The notes below the pieces were generated by a model that worked only from the letters and a program-made list of their open reading frames with translations, was not told where the DNA came from and searched no databases. A DNA stretch of 64,000 nt from Neobacillus sp. WH10. GTDB lineage: Bacteria; Bacillota; Bacilli; Bacillales; Cytobacillaceae. Shown here one piece after another: positions 34,679 through 43,409 of this stretch (positions within the stretch are counted from its first letter, which is position 1; each line of letters begins with the position of its first letter). The position numbers and the translations under genes were made by a program. The stretch is from contig NZ_CP126110.1 of the NCBI RefSeq assembly GCF_030123405.1, positions 2,914,001-2,978,000 on the forward strand. The letters are read 5' to 3'.

Positions 34679-35857
34679 TTAATTTCTACTAATTAAGCAT
34701 GCAATGGCCGGCCCTCCCCCTGCACACAAAGTAGCAATTCCTATTTTTTTATCTTGCCGTCTTAATTCTGTTAAAATTGTTCCTACTAATCTTGCACCTG
34801 TATTCCCAGGTGGGTGACCTAGTGCAATGGCTCCTCCATTTACATTAACTACTTCCTTTGGAAATTCTAGGTCTTTTATACAGGCAAGTGCCTGAGCACC
34901 AAAAGCCTCATTAATTTCTAAGAAATCTATTCCACTTATAGAAATTTCATTTCTTTTTAATAATTTTCTAATGGCTGGGACAGGGCCATAGCCCATAATT
35001 TCCGGTGCTACGCCAACTGATACAACGTCTCTAATAATCCCTAAAATATTTAAGCCTTTAGACTCAGCATATTTTTTCTCCATTAGAACAAGAGCGCAAC
35101 CACCATCACTTAATGGAGGTGAATTTCCGGCGGTAGAAATTCCTTCCACATCAAAGGCTGGTTGTAATTTACTTAGCCTGTCTATTGTAGTGTTTGGTCG
35201 GGGGCATTCGTCTGTGGTAATGATTTCTTCACCTTTTCTACTTTTTATAACAACTGGAACAATTTCTTCTTCAAAGCGACCTTTTTCAATTGCACGAGCT
35301 GCTTTTTGTTGACTTTCATATGCAAAAGCATCTACTTCTTCTCTTGTTAATTTGGCATTCCGAGCAACTGTTTCAGCAGTATTTCCCATATGAATTCCAA
35401 TAAAAGCATCGTCTAAACCATCATAATAAAGGCTATCCTCCATTGTCTTTGGGCCCCGTTTATGTCCCCACCTTCCTGATAAATCAAGGTAAGGTACATT
35501 ACTCATGCTTTCAAAGCCCCCAGCCACTACAACCTTTACTTTTCCTAATCTAATTTGGTCAGCGCCTATATCAATTGCCCGAATTCCTGATGAACACTGT
35601 TGATTGATGGTCATAGCTGGTGCATCAACTGTAACACCTGCTTGTATCGCAGCTTGACGTGCAGGATTTCCTTTTAATCCAGCTTGCCAAACTACCCCCA
35701 TTATTACTTCATCAATTTCATCTCCAGATAGATTTGCTTTCTTTAGAGCACCAGAAATTGCAATAGACCCTAATTCAACAGCTGAAATATTTTTAAATAT
35801 ACCACCATATCTCCCAATTGGAGTTCGTGCAAAAGATACAACAGCCACTTCCACCAT
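34679..35857 (-). CDS. Thiolase (acetyl-CoA C-acyltransferase)
   Basis: This 392-aa thiolase has the nucleophile Cys88 in NQQCSSG, NEAFGAQALA, GHPPGNTGAR (His near 348) and CAGGGPA (second Cys near 378), the complete Cys-His-Cys set. The loop GHPPGNTG differs from the common GHPxGxSG. It cleaves a 3-oxoacyl-CoA or condenses acyl-CoAs. ATG 35857 has GGAGGT 7 nt upstream; an 11-codon extension is not used. It is the first gene of the eight-gene minus-strand operon. Confidence 0.92.
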   Translation of the reverse strand: MVEVAVVSFARTPIGRYGGIFKNISAVELGSIAISGALKKANLSGDEIDEVIMGVVWQAGLKGNPARQAAIQAGVTVDAPAMTINQQCSSGIRAIDIGADQIRLGKVKVVVAGGFESMSNVPYLDLSGRWGHKRGPKTMEDSLYYDGLDDAFIGIHMGNTAETVARNAKLTREEVDAFAYESQQKAARAIEKGRFEEEIVPVVIKSRKGEEIITTDECPRPNTTIDRLSKLQPAFDVEGISTAGNSPPLSDGGCALVLMEKKYAESKGLNILGIIRDVVSVGVAPEIMGYGPVPAIRKLLKRNEISISGIDFLEINEAFGAQALACIKDLEFPKEVVNVNGGAIALGHPPGNTGARLVGTILTELRRQDKKIGIATLCAGGGPAIACLISRN

Positions 35858-36229
35858 ACTTGTCGACCTCCATATTATTTTTTGAATCATGAGTATTTAT
35901 TTAAATCTATATTCACTTTTTAAAGAAATAAACCATTTTTTTGTACACTATCGCGAAAATCATCCACGTTACAAATTTGGAAGGTACCGAAACCAGGCGG
36001 TAATGGATAAGCGATTAGTTGATGAATTAGGTTTAAAAGGGGCGTGTATAAAGCTATCAATATTTAGCTAATAAATATGACATTTGCAGAGAAACTGTTA
36101 GAGATTATCTACGATGAAATACTATGCTTGGCTTTTGCTGTTTTTTCGATAAAGGCAATATTCGTGAATGTGTATTTTTAGCGAGTTCTGCAGTGACGGA
36201 CTTCCTACCTTTCCTTTTACTTTGTTCAG
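35858..36229. other. Operon promoter region and unassigned stretch
   Basis: About 370 nt upstream of the thiolase. A plus-strand open stretch near 35940-36040 (KFGRYRNQAVMDKRLVDELGL) looks somewhat protein-like but has no ribosome site and was not assigned. No RNA element was recognised. Confidence 0.4.
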
Positions 36230-36715
36230 CTAAAAAAAAAGCCTCCTTTGCATGATTTGGGTATTCCATACATGCAAAGAGGCTCCATATAGCATTTCAT
36301 CATGACTTTCTCTAGGTTGTTCCTTCAAAACTTCAAAAACGGTCAGGGAATAGCTGGATTTCTCTGGAGGCTGAAATTGTAATGCATTCCAATCATATTT
36401 TTGACTGCCAAGCAATGAATACACACACTGTACTTGTCTTCCGTTAAATCCATGCTCAATAGCATAATACAAACCAATTAACGAAAATGAGATAGTAATT
36501 TTTTTCATTTCATTGCCTGTATGTTAAGCGGAGGAAGTATCAATTGCATGCTGATGGATAAAATGAATACCTTGTTTTCCATTTGTATAACTGCTTAATT
36601 CAGCATATTTTTGATAGCACTCAGATGACGCATTGTATCTGGAGTGCTTTTCAAAATGTTGATTAAATTTCAGCCCACAACCTGGACATTCAATTACTAT
36701 CACTTCTTTATCCAA
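36230..36715 (-). pseudogene. DUF5946-like protein gene interrupted by in-frame TAA
   Basis: Frames 36524-36715 and 36230-36508 are the same reading frame, separated only by TAA at 36521-36523. The first part (ECPGCGLKFN with CxxC, then ASSECYQKY and HAIDTSSA) and the part after the stop (HTGNEMKKITISFSLIGLYYAIEHGF, GRQVQ) fit one family in which the break position normally reads AQH. CAA to TAA would explain it. The tail runs into a strong terminator hairpin (36232-36283). A CxxC/Cys pattern suggests metal binding; function unknown. Confidence 0.7.
36232..36283 (-). terminator. Terminator overlapping the DUF5946-like frame end
   Basis: GCCTCCTTTGCATG and CATGCAAAGAGGC pair with one bulge, followed on the minus strand by a nine-T run. 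It closes the macro/VWA/DUF5946 cluster. Confidence 0.75.
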
Positions 36716-36720
36716 TCATT

Positions 36721-37383
36721 TCATCTCGTAGATTCCTTCCTCGTCCGCCGATTATAATCCCTTTCAATTCCTTCTTTCCAGCTTCGATCAATCTTTTTAC
36801 CACCTCGAAGGTTAATCACGGCTTCATTTACAGCATCATAATTTAATTGTGTCCCTATATGATCGGCATGGTATTCAACTGCGAAATCCTCATCGATTCC
36901 AAATTGTGCTGCAGTTGAGATGGCATCGATATTGGCTCCAAGGAATAAGAACTCCCAGCCATATTTTTCTTTTTGATGCTGAACCATTTTTTTGATTTTT
37001 TCCATTGTATATTCACGGCTGGCATTTTCCATCCCATCAGTGGTAATGATGAATAGTACCTTATCAGCACGTTCATCCTCACTTGTTTTCCTTTGTACAT
37101 TCACTATTTTTTGCATGGTAAAACCGATGGCATCTAATAACGCTGTACTGCCCCCTACTTTATAATCTTCTTCAGTAATGGGAGAAATGCCTTTCACATT
37201 TATTCTGTCGTGTAATAATTCGTAATGGTGATTAAATAATACGGTAGTAACAAAAGCTTCTCCTTCAGCTTTTTGTTGTTTCATAAGCATTGCATTATAT
37301 CCGCCAATTGTATCTGCTTCAAGCCCTGCCATCGAACCACTTTTATCTAAAATAAACACTAATTCTGTTAAATTCTTTTTCAT
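36721..37383 (-). CDS. von Willebrand factor A (VWA) domain protein
   Basis: This is a 220-aa stand-alone VWA domain. The metal-ion-dependent adhesion site is complete: DKSGSM (DxSxS, residues 12-17), the conserved Thr in GGSTALLDAIG, and TTDGMEN for the Asp. It has no signal peptide or membrane anchor, so it is cytoplasmic. Such proteins often act with partner enzymes or in TerD-like stress systems. ATG 37383 has GGAGG 9 nt before it. It lies between the macro-domain gene (78 nt gap) and the interrupted DUF5946-like gene on the same strand. Confidence 0.88.
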   Translation of the reverse strand: MKKNLTELVFILDKSGSMAGLEADTIGGYNAMLMKQQKAEGEAFVTTVLFNHHYELLHDRINVKGISPITEEDYKVGGSTALLDAIGFTMQKIVNVQRKTSEDERADKVLFIITTDGMENASREYTMEKIKKMVQHQKEKYGWEFLFLGANIDAISTAAQFGIDEDFAVEYHADHIGTQLNYDAVNEAVINLRGGKKIDRSWKEGIERDYNRRTRKESTR

Positions 37384-37461
37384 TATCGTCATCCTCCGTT
37401 ATTTTGATAAACTTAGGATAACAATAATCCGATCTGAAATGGTCGCTTTGAAAGCGACATT

Positions 37462-38463
37462 TCAAGCACCGAGTAATGTCTGGTCAAAAGCAAATAAGGC
37501 TTCATTGATTTCATGAATATTGTAATTCTCTTGTTGAATAAAGAACTCAATGATAACATCAAATTTACTGCTTCGTGACAAGGTATAACCGGCAGTAGTT
37601 AGCAGCTCTATCGTTTCCGGTAAATTTAATTTTAATGCGATAGCAAAGGCTATTGCGGTTTTCTTCTTTGGGGTATAATCAACTCCATTACGAATTTTGG
37701 AGAATAATCGACGGTCAATATTCGCCCTGTTATACGTCTCAACATCCGTCAATCCTTTTTCATCAATTAAACGAAGCAGCCGCTCGGAAAAAGATTCATC
37801 GAGTTGGTTCAACAGGTTTACTAAAGAATCGTTTGCTTCTTCATAAACATCCTGCCTAAGAATTTCGGCTTCTCGCAAATGTTCCATTAAATATCGTTCT
37901 TCTTGATTGCGAATAAATGTACTTTCTACTTCTTCAACATAATGCTCATCAATATATTGATGAATGGATGTAAATAACTTCTTGCTTAAACCGAAAGATT
38001 TTTTATCAAAAACAACTAGATAAACGAGCATGTCATGATTTAATAAAAAGGTGCTGATGGTGGAAATTGCAATTTGTAATGCTTCCTCTTTTGGATAACC
38101 ATATATCCCAGTCGAAATCAACGGAAATGCAATGGATTCACATTGATGATTTTTTGCTAGTTTCAAAGAGTTATTGTAAGATGCCATTAACAAAGCAGCT
38201 TCTTGAATTGAACCACCTTGCCAAACAGGTCCTGGTGTATGAATGATAAATTTTGCATCCAGCTTAAACCCATCAGTAATAACCGCTTCTCCAACCTTGC
38301 ACTCACCGATTTGATCGCATGCTTCTTGCAGCTCACGGGCACCCGCCGCCTGAAAAATAGCACCACAAACACCTCCACCCATTTTCAGTGAAGTATTCGC
38401 AGCATTCACAATCGCGTCTACGTTCATTTTTGTAATATCATGGCGAACAATTTCTAATGGCAT
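37462..38463 (-). CDS. Macro-domain (ADP-ribose binding) protein with C-terminal HTH-like domain
   Basis: This 333-aa two-domain protein has an N-terminal macro domain (about 1-175): VDAIVNAANTSLKMGGGVCGAIFQAAG, then STGIYGYPKEEA, which carry the ADP-ribose contacts and the Asn-Gly catalytic loop of hydrolytic MacroD-type enzymes. The C-terminal domain (about 225-310) reads RLIDEKGLTDVETYNRANIDRRLFSKIRNG and looks like an XRE-type helical domain. It probably removes or reads ADP-ribose (or O-acetyl-ADP-ribose). It is clustered with VWA and DUF5946-like genes, which suggests a stress or conflict role. Confidence 0.85.
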   Translation of the reverse strand: MPLEIVRHDITKMNVDAIVNAANTSLKMGGGVCGAIFQAAGARELQEACDQIGECKVGEAVITDGFKLDAKFIIHTPGPVWQGGSIQEAALLMASYNNSLKLAKNHQCESIAFPLISTGIYGYPKEEALQIAISTISTFLLNHDMLVYLVVFDKKSFGLSKKLFTSIHQYIDEHYVEEVESTFIRNQEERYLMEHLREAEILRQDVYEEANDSLVNLLNQLDESFSERLLRLIDEKGLTDVETYNRANIDRRLFSKIRNGVDYTPKKKTAIAFAIALKLNLPETIELLTTAGYTLSRSSKFDVIIEFFIQQENYNIHEINEALFAFDQTLLGA

Positions 38464-38621
38464 TATATCTTCCCCTACCCTACATTTTTACTATACTTTC
38501 AATATAGCTAATTAAGGAAATTTTAAAAAGAGGGAGGGAAAATGAAAACCCTAATAATCCTTAATAAAAGTGCCTGACCACCGGTGTTTCGCGATACCAC
38601 TCCTTTTTTTGTACTATTGTC

Positions 38622-39356
38622 TCAACTTAACTCCTTTCCTAATGTATCTCTTGCTTTTTTATTTTCTATCCTCTGTAAAACACCAATTGGAATATACGTG
38701 ATGCCAAAGACAATCAATGCTGCAATCTCAAGATTTATATAATACATGATCCCGCTTCCGAAAAATGTTAGGATCGTTTTGGCCTCAGTTGGGCTCGCTA
38801 AATAGAAAAAGTTCGTGCCAATCAGCTGATTCAAAATATAAATAGGTACGGCTATAATATTAACGGTTACAAAGCAAAATAAAATGGCTTTTCTGGGAAT
38901 ACTGTATCCTTCATAAAAGATAAAATACAATACTGCTAACGGAAGTAATGAATGGTGAAGAAAATATTCGATAAACCGAAAATGAGGAAACGTGTAGACC
39001 ATTTCTGGTGTAACCATCGCTAAAAAAGGAGGGAGAGTTCCAATAAAATAGAACAAATAAAACACCTTTTCATTCTTTTTCAAAAATAAATACATAGCTA
39101 AAAAAGTACTAAGTGAACAGAGTTGTAAAGGAAGATCGCCCACTTCCCATTGATTGGTTAGGATTAACCATAAATGCGAGGAAATTTCACATGCAGGCAA
39201 AAGGATAAACAATGTCCATTTAATAATCTGCTGGTAAATCTTACGTTTATTTCTGAAATACACTAAAATACAACATGCAGCAAAGAATACAACTAACGTA
39301 CCCATATGGGCCATAGAAAACAACTCAAAACCCTGCATTCCTGTAACAGAAAACAC
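38622..39356 (-). CDS. YwaF-like integral membrane protein (TIGR02206 family)
   Basis: This 244-aa protein has about seven membrane helices. Conserved features such as LPLQLCSLSTFLAM and FHPxxRFIEYFLHHSLL match the YwaF/TIGR02206 family of unknown function. GTG 39356 is chosen because AGGTGGTGAT lies before it; an ATG 75 nt upstream has no ribosome site and would overlap a decayed subtilase-like fragment. Confidence 0.75.
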   Translation of the reverse strand: MFSVTGMQGFELFSMAHMGTLVVFFAACCILVYFRNKRKIYQQIIKWTLFILLPACEISSHLWLILTNQWEVGDLPLQLCSLSTFLAMYLFLKKNEKVFYLFYFIGTLPPFLAMVTPEMVYTFPHFRFIEYFLHHSLLPLAVLYFIFYEGYSIPRKAILFCFVTVNIIAVPIYILNQLIGTNFFYLASPTEAKTILTFFGSGIMYYINLEIAALIVFGITYIPIGVLQRIENKKARDTLGKELS

Positions 39357-39408
39357 GATGTCATCACCACCTCTCACGATACAGTGAAATGCTGTTTTTT
39401 TAATATAT

Positions 39409-39558
39409 TCAATAACATAAAATATTGACATGATTTGTCAGGATGATGTGGAGATTTGCTTGCAACGAGCCAATACCAACAGTACCTCTTTGAATTACTG
39501 TCGCTGCCATGTTGCTAGCACTATGGGTGCCATGATCATTGTAAACCCGATAAACATT
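39409..39558 (-). pseudogene. Possible subtilase (S8 peptidase) fragment
   Basis: Fifty codons read NDHGTHSASNMAATVIQ followed by RGTVGIGSLQANLHIIL. This resembles the catalytic-His region of subtilisins (HGTHVAGxxAA...GxVGIxxxAxL). Neither the Asp nor Ser motifs are nearby, and a stop precedes the segment. A second frame over the same DNA encodes a short hydrophobic stretch, so the assignment is tentative. Confidence 0.3.
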
Positions 39559-39664
39559 CTAATATTATAAGTTGTGGCCATTCTGTACTTTTCTTGAATA
39601 AGGCTCTTCTTATTGATATAATCGCTCAAACCAACAAAGTATGATGAATAGTGAGGAGAACTTT

Positions 39665-40414
39665 ATGAATGATGTAATCGGAACAATCCTTAACCACCGT
39701 TCGATCCGCCATTTTGAGGACAAGCCATTGACAGAAGAGCAAATAAAGACGATTGTTTCCTGTGCACAAGCTGCTGCTACATCAAGCTTTATTCAGGCTT
39801 ACTCCATTATTGGAGTTAAGGATCCTGTTAAAAAGAAGAAATTAGCCGAGCTTTCAGGAAATCAAGAGTATGTGGAAAAGAACGGCCACTTTTTTGTATT
39901 CTGTGCTGATCTTTATCGTCATTCGATTATCGGAGATATGGAAGATAAAAACATAGAAACATCACTTGAAAGTACCGAAAAATTTATGGTAGCGGTAATT
40001 GATACCGCTCTTGCTGCCCAAAATGCTGCTATTGCAGCTGAATCACTCGGTTTGGGAATCTGTTATATAGGTGGTATTCGCAACAACCTTGAAGAAGTTA
40101 AAAAAGTTTTAAATATTCCAGTGCGTGTCATCCCATTGTTTGGGCTGGCCATTGGATATCCAGCCAAAATAACCGGTCAAAAACCAAGACTGCCTTTTGA
40201 ACATGTTTATCACGAAGATGGATATGAACAAAACAAAGAAGTTTATTTACAACAGCTTGATGATTATAATGAACTAATCGCAAACTATTATCAGCAAAGA
40301 ACTAATGAAGTTCGAAAAGATCGGTGGACAGAACAAATTGCTGCTATGCTTGAAAAGCAGAATCGCATGTATATGAAGGACTTTATTCAAAAAAACAAAC
40401 TAGATTTACGATAA
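39665..40414 (+). CDS. nfrA: FMN-dependent NADPH oxidoreductase NfrA
   Basis: This 249-aa nitroreductase-fold enzyme begins TILNHRSIRHFEDKPLTEEQI and contains AQAAATSSFIQAYSIIGV, NGHFFVFCADLYRH and GLGICYIGGIRNN, nearly the Bacillus subtilis NfrA1 sequence. It reduces FMN, nitro compounds and peroxide-linked substrates with NADPH and is Spx/stress controlled in B. subtilis. ATG 39665 follows GAGGAG by 7 nt; an upstream ATG pair is not used. Confidence 0.92.
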   Translation: MNDVIGTILNHRSIRHFEDKPLTEEQIKTIVSCAQAAATSSFIQAYSIIGVKDPVKKKKLAELSGNQEYVEKNGHFFVFCADLYRHSIIGDMEDKNIETSLESTEKFMVAVIDTALAAQNAAIAAESLGLGICYIGGIRNNLEEVKKVLNIPVRVIPLFGLAIGYPAKITGQKPRLPFEHVYHEDGYEQNKEVYLQQLDDYNELIANYYQQRTNEVRKDRWTEQIAAMLEKQNRMYMKDFIQKNKLDLR

Positions 40415-40484
40415 AATGAAAAATGTCATCTAGTTGTAAAACAAGTACTATTGCACCTTGTGGGTTTGTCGTCTGTATACAAAA

Positions 40485-40733
40485 TCAAAGTACTAACAAG
40501 TATTGAATATGATTTGAAGAGATGGGTGTAATGGCGAGTATATGATAACCGATACTTAGTAATTGCGATAAAGTTTCAGCACAATTGTGACGTGGCGGCT
40601 CAATCGGTGCGTGGAAACTTTTATAAAGATGAATCAACTCATTATTGTTTGTACAGTGAAGCAAGACAACATGTTTTCCTGTCCATGCTTGACCGATTAT
40701 TGGTTGAGTTTGATTTTCCCTTATGTTTCTCAT
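40485..40733 (-). CDS. Hypothetical 82-aa protein
   Basis: This small protein starts at ATG 40733 with GAGGGTG 5-6 nt upstream. It reads GKHVVLLHCTNNNELIHLYKSF and then ETLSQLLSIGYHILAITPISSNHIQYLLVL, an alternating beta/alpha pattern typical of small folded domains. It has no signal peptide or clear membrane helix. No family was recognised. It is convergent with nfrA. Confidence 0.55.
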   Translation of the reverse strand: MRNIRENQTQPIIGQAWTGKHVVLLHCTNNNELIHLYKSFHAPIEPPRHNCAETLSQLLSIGYHILAITPISSNHIQYLLVL

Positions 40734-41056
40734 ATTGAACACCCTCAATAATTAATACAATAGTTTATGAATAAGACCTAGTCCATTGTTCTTGAACAAA
40801 AACTAATTGGGGTAACGTCAGGAAAATGCGAATTTACAAAGTTAAGGAAATTCTAATATTAAATAGCCCAATTTCTCATTAAAATTGAGAAATTAGGCTT
40901 TTTTTATTGCTCCTTTAAAGCGCCATTTCTGGCATCTTAAAATATAGTCGAATAAGACAAGATATAAAATCTACTGTCTTTTGTTTACAAAATACCAAGT
41001 GTCCTCAATATTTTTTGAAATTATTAAATTTCAGTTTTCGATAAAAACGCATTAAC
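40734..41056. other. Intergenic stretch with terminator
   Basis: It contains the plus-direction terminator-like hairpin at 40865-40906 and is otherwise AT-rich with no gene. Confidence 0.5.
40865..40906 (+). terminator. Terminator-like hairpin
   Basis: AGCCCAATTTCTCA pairs with TGAGAAATTAGGCT and is followed by TTTTTTTATT. No plus-strand gene directly precedes it except nfrA 450 nt upstream. Confidence 0.7.
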
Positions 41057-41527
41057 TCAATCTTTTTCTCTTGCCCTCTGTGTATCTCTAATATTCTTTT
41101 GAACTGTTATAGCTGCAAATAAACTAAGAACAAATGCCATACCATAAAATCCTTTTTCGCTTAAAACAATACTTCCTGCATTGTATAAACCGATGGCCAT
41201 TAATGAAATAGATACAATAAGTGCGAACCAACTAATACCATAATAAATATTAGTAACTGGTATACCCTCATCTTTATCTCTAACTGCTTTTTGTAAAGAT
41301 ATCGCCGAATAGAGTCCGAATACTAAAACTGCAAAGTAATATCCTTTTTCGTTCAATTGCATATTTGCGTTAAACAAACCTATAAGATAAGACGTAACAC
41401 CTACTAATAGCGCTGCCCAAGAAGCCCCTATGAAGGCTAGAGTCGGTTCTCCCTCTTTCCTTTCTTCTTTCACTTTTAAATCATTTCGTTTTCCTTTATC
41501 TAATACAACTTCATTATCATTGGACAT
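41057..41527 (-). CDS. YiaA/YiaB-type four-helix membrane protein
   Basis: This 156-aa protein has two copies of a two-helix module: SWAALLVGVTSYLIGLFNANMQLNEKGYYF and SWFALIVSISLMAIGLYNAGSIVLSEKGFYG, each followed by an A-I-(S/T)-(L/V)-Q-K turn. This is the YiaA/B two-helix domain of bacterial inner-membrane proteins of unknown function. A charged N-terminal tail precedes it. ATG 41527 has GGAGGGG 8 nt upstream. Confidence 0.82.
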   Translation of the reverse strand: MSNDNEVVLDKGKRNDLKVKEERKEGEPTLAFIGASWAALLVGVTSYLIGLFNANMQLNEKGYYFAVLVFGLYSAISLQKAVRDKDEGIPVTNIYYGISWFALIVSISLMAIGLYNAGSIVLSEKGFYGMAFVLSLFAAITVQKNIRDTQRAREKD

Positions 41528-41679
41528 TCTATGTTTCCCCTCCATCTTTTAATCTAATAAAAATGGAGCATCAGATAAACTGTAGTGCTCCTACCTAAAT
41601 CTATTATATAGAATTTTCTTACAAATAATAGATAAATTTATCTTAATTTCCACTTAGGATTTCTGAACTCACGACTTGC

Positions 41680-41845
41680 TTAACTAATCTCCCTTAGCGC
41701 AGCAATGCTGCCAACAGTTTTTGCATCATTTAGGAATGTGTTCTGTATCGTCCTTGGGCCGAAAAACGATACGATTTCATTCTCGAGAAAAAATAGCGAG
41801 CTGTTACCGGGGGCATCAATATGAATTTTGTTTTTCCGCCTTCAT
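41680..41845 (-). pseudogene. Possible frameshifted small gene
   Basis: An ATG at 41845 with GGAAAGG upstream opens MKAEKQNSY and stops. One base out of frame the same DNA reads KIHIDAPGNSSLFFLENEIVS and runs about 45 codons to TAA 41680-41682 with a coding-like composition. A one-base change in the A run near 41833 would join them into about 55 aa. No family was recognised. Confidence 0.3.
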
Positions 41846-41904
41846 TTTTTTAAACCTTTCCTACTCCTTTACTTCAACAAGAAAAGCTATAACTCATTAT
41901 TGTA

Positions 41905-41977
41905 CTAAATTCCCAGTTAGCACAATAAAAAATAGATCGCCGAAGCAACCTCTGTTCTTCAACTCTTGCACCCGTTC
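41905..41977. repeat. Terminator-associated repeat, copy 1
   Basis: Left flank CCCAGTTAGCACAATAA and right flank TTCAACTCTTGCACCCGTT match the family. The internal stem is poor in this copy. It lies upstream of the YiaA-like gene and downstream of the 235-aa hypothetical gene. Confidence 0.7.
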
Positions 41978-41995
41978 GTATTTTGTGAAAAAATT

Positions 41996-42703
41996 CTAAT
42001 TTAAATTTTTGTATTCAAATATTCCCCATGGCAACCATAAAACAGGTTCTGTACCTAATTCCTCATCGTTACTATAATCGCAAAAGCGAATGGCTTCGTC
42101 TAAGGAGGATATGAAGCAATTTTCGTTTAAAGTGAAACCAAAATGCTTTTCATAATCTTTTTCTAAGCCATTACATAAGTAGGAATGAAAGGTTCCATAC
42201 TCATACCCAAGGACTTCGTACCCCAACATCCTAAAATCTTTTTCATCAACTAAGGTTTGATTTAATAATAATTTTTCGATGCCATATTGTTCTTCCATTA
42301 ATTTATTCTGAGGTTTTTCATATTGTAAAAAGGCCTCGATAAAATTTTCAGGCAATCCAATTCCAATAATTTTCGCATCTGCTATATGGTTAAGAAACTT
42401 ACTGAAGAATCCTTTAGCTAGTTCCACAGTTGTAAATACCTGAGGATAATAAAACTTATTAGCCTCAAACATTTCTTCTACCCATTTTTCCATCTCACTG
42501 TAGGTACTTTCAGAGATGTCCAATAACTGGACGTATTCTTGTTTTCTGCTTCTTGAAGTTCCCCATAAAGTATTTATATCAGGGTGAATGTTACAAAGAC
42601 ATTCACTAGCTGAATATATTTTTTCTGGAATTAAATCCTTATCCATATATTCAGGTCGCATTATACGAGAAACAATATAATATCCGCCAGAAATGTATTT
42701 CAT
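41996..42703 (-). CDS. Hypothetical 235-aa protein
   Basis: This soluble protein has no signal peptide. It begins MKYISGGYYIVSR and contains EKIYSASECLCNIHPDINTLWG, LGYEVLGYEYGTFHSYLCNGLEKDY and DEAIRFCDYS. The pattern suggests a conserved cytoplasmic protein of phage- or immunity-type neighbourhoods, but no family or catalytic motif was recognised. ATG 42703 lies after AGGGGTGGGG. Confidence 0.65.
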   Translation of the reverse strand: MKYISGGYYIVSRIMRPEYMDKDLIPEKIYSASECLCNIHPDINTLWGTSRSRKQEYVQLLDISESTYSEMEKWVEEMFEANKFYYPQVFTTVELAKGFFSKFLNHIADAKIIGIGLPENFIEAFLQYEKPQNKLMEEQYGIEKLLLNQTLVDEKDFRMLGYEVLGYEYGTFHSYLCNGLEKDYEKHFGFTLNENCFISSLDEAIRFCDYSNDEELGTEPVLWLPWGIFEYKNLN

Positions 42704-42786
42704 TACCCCACCCCTTAAAACCAATTACATAATAACTATATATTTCTGTTTCCTTCTATTTTTTCCTCTATTTTACAGTTTTTATT

Positions 42787-42858
42787 AAACTAGCCAGTTA
42801 GCACAAGAAGAAAGCTGCCAAAAATGGCAGCTTGATCTTAAACTCAAGCACCCCTTTA
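42787..42858. repeat. Terminator-associated repeat, copy 2
   Basis: CCAGTTAGCACAAGAAGAAA, then a perfect AGCTGCC/GGCAGCT stem, then TTAAACTCAAGCACCC. On the minus strand the stem is followed by a T-rich run and closes the VOC-family gene. Confidence 0.8.
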
Positions 42859-42882
42859 CTTTAATAAGATTTAAATTCAAGA

Positions 42883-43233
42883 TTATTTCTCCCATATTTC
42901 AATCCATCTTCCTTCTGGATCAGAAATCCAAATAAATGTTCCAAACTCGCTTTTTTCAGGTTGTTTTAAAAGTGGTATTCCAATTTTATTGAAATGTTCC
43001 ATCCAAGCTTCGATATTTTCCACTTGAAAATTTAGCATCACAGATTGTTCTTCTGGAAAATAATCATTACTTTCTTTAAACAAAGAAAAGATTGTTTCGT
43101 TGTCAGCATCTGGCTTGATGACAGTACCATTCCACTCTTCCATCGATATACCTAGAGTTTCTTTATACCAATTTTTTAATAAGACAACATCTTTTGTTCT
43201 CCAAAAAACCCCACCGAAACCTTTAATTTTCAT
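42883..43233 (-). CDS. VOC (glyoxalase/bleomycin resistance) family protein
   Basis: This 116-aa protein has two beta-alpha-beta-beta-beta modules: FWRTKDVVLLKNWYKETLGI in the first, and VMLNFQVENIEAWMEHFNKIGI with ISDPEGRWIEIWE in the second. The terminal Glu (EIWE) and the N-terminal position normally holding His/Gln are the metal-ligand sites of the superfamily; here the first ligand is unclear. AGGAGGT precedes the ATG. The substrate is unknown. Confidence 0.85.
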   Translation of the reverse strand: MKIKGFGGVFWRTKDVVLLKNWYKETLGISMEEWNGTVIKPDADNETIFSLFKESNDYFPEEQSVMLNFQVENIEAWMEHFNKIGIPLLKQPEKSEFGTFIWISDPEGRWIEIWEK

Positions 43234-43313
43234 AATCTAGACCTCCTATTAATATTAAATATATATAAAAGATTTTATTGTTATACGATCTGTCCTTTAG
43301 TGTAACAAGATAA

Positions 43314-43357
43314 AGAGCTGCCGCTATAACTTTTTGCTAAACTTAAGCACCCGTTAG
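43314..43357. repeat. Terminator-associated repeat, partial copy 3
   Basis: AGAGCTGCC followed by TAAACTTAAGCACCCGTTAGC. Only the right flank is well conserved. Confidence 0.5.
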
Positions 43358-43409
43358 CTAAGTACATTTCTTCACAAACTTTTTTAAAAATTAAGAACTG
43401 AAAAATCAG

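Noticed and set aside
35889..36071. 60-codon plus-strand frame
   Set aside because: It has no ribosome site or family similarity; part of it looks protein-like but the evidence is too thin for a gene call.
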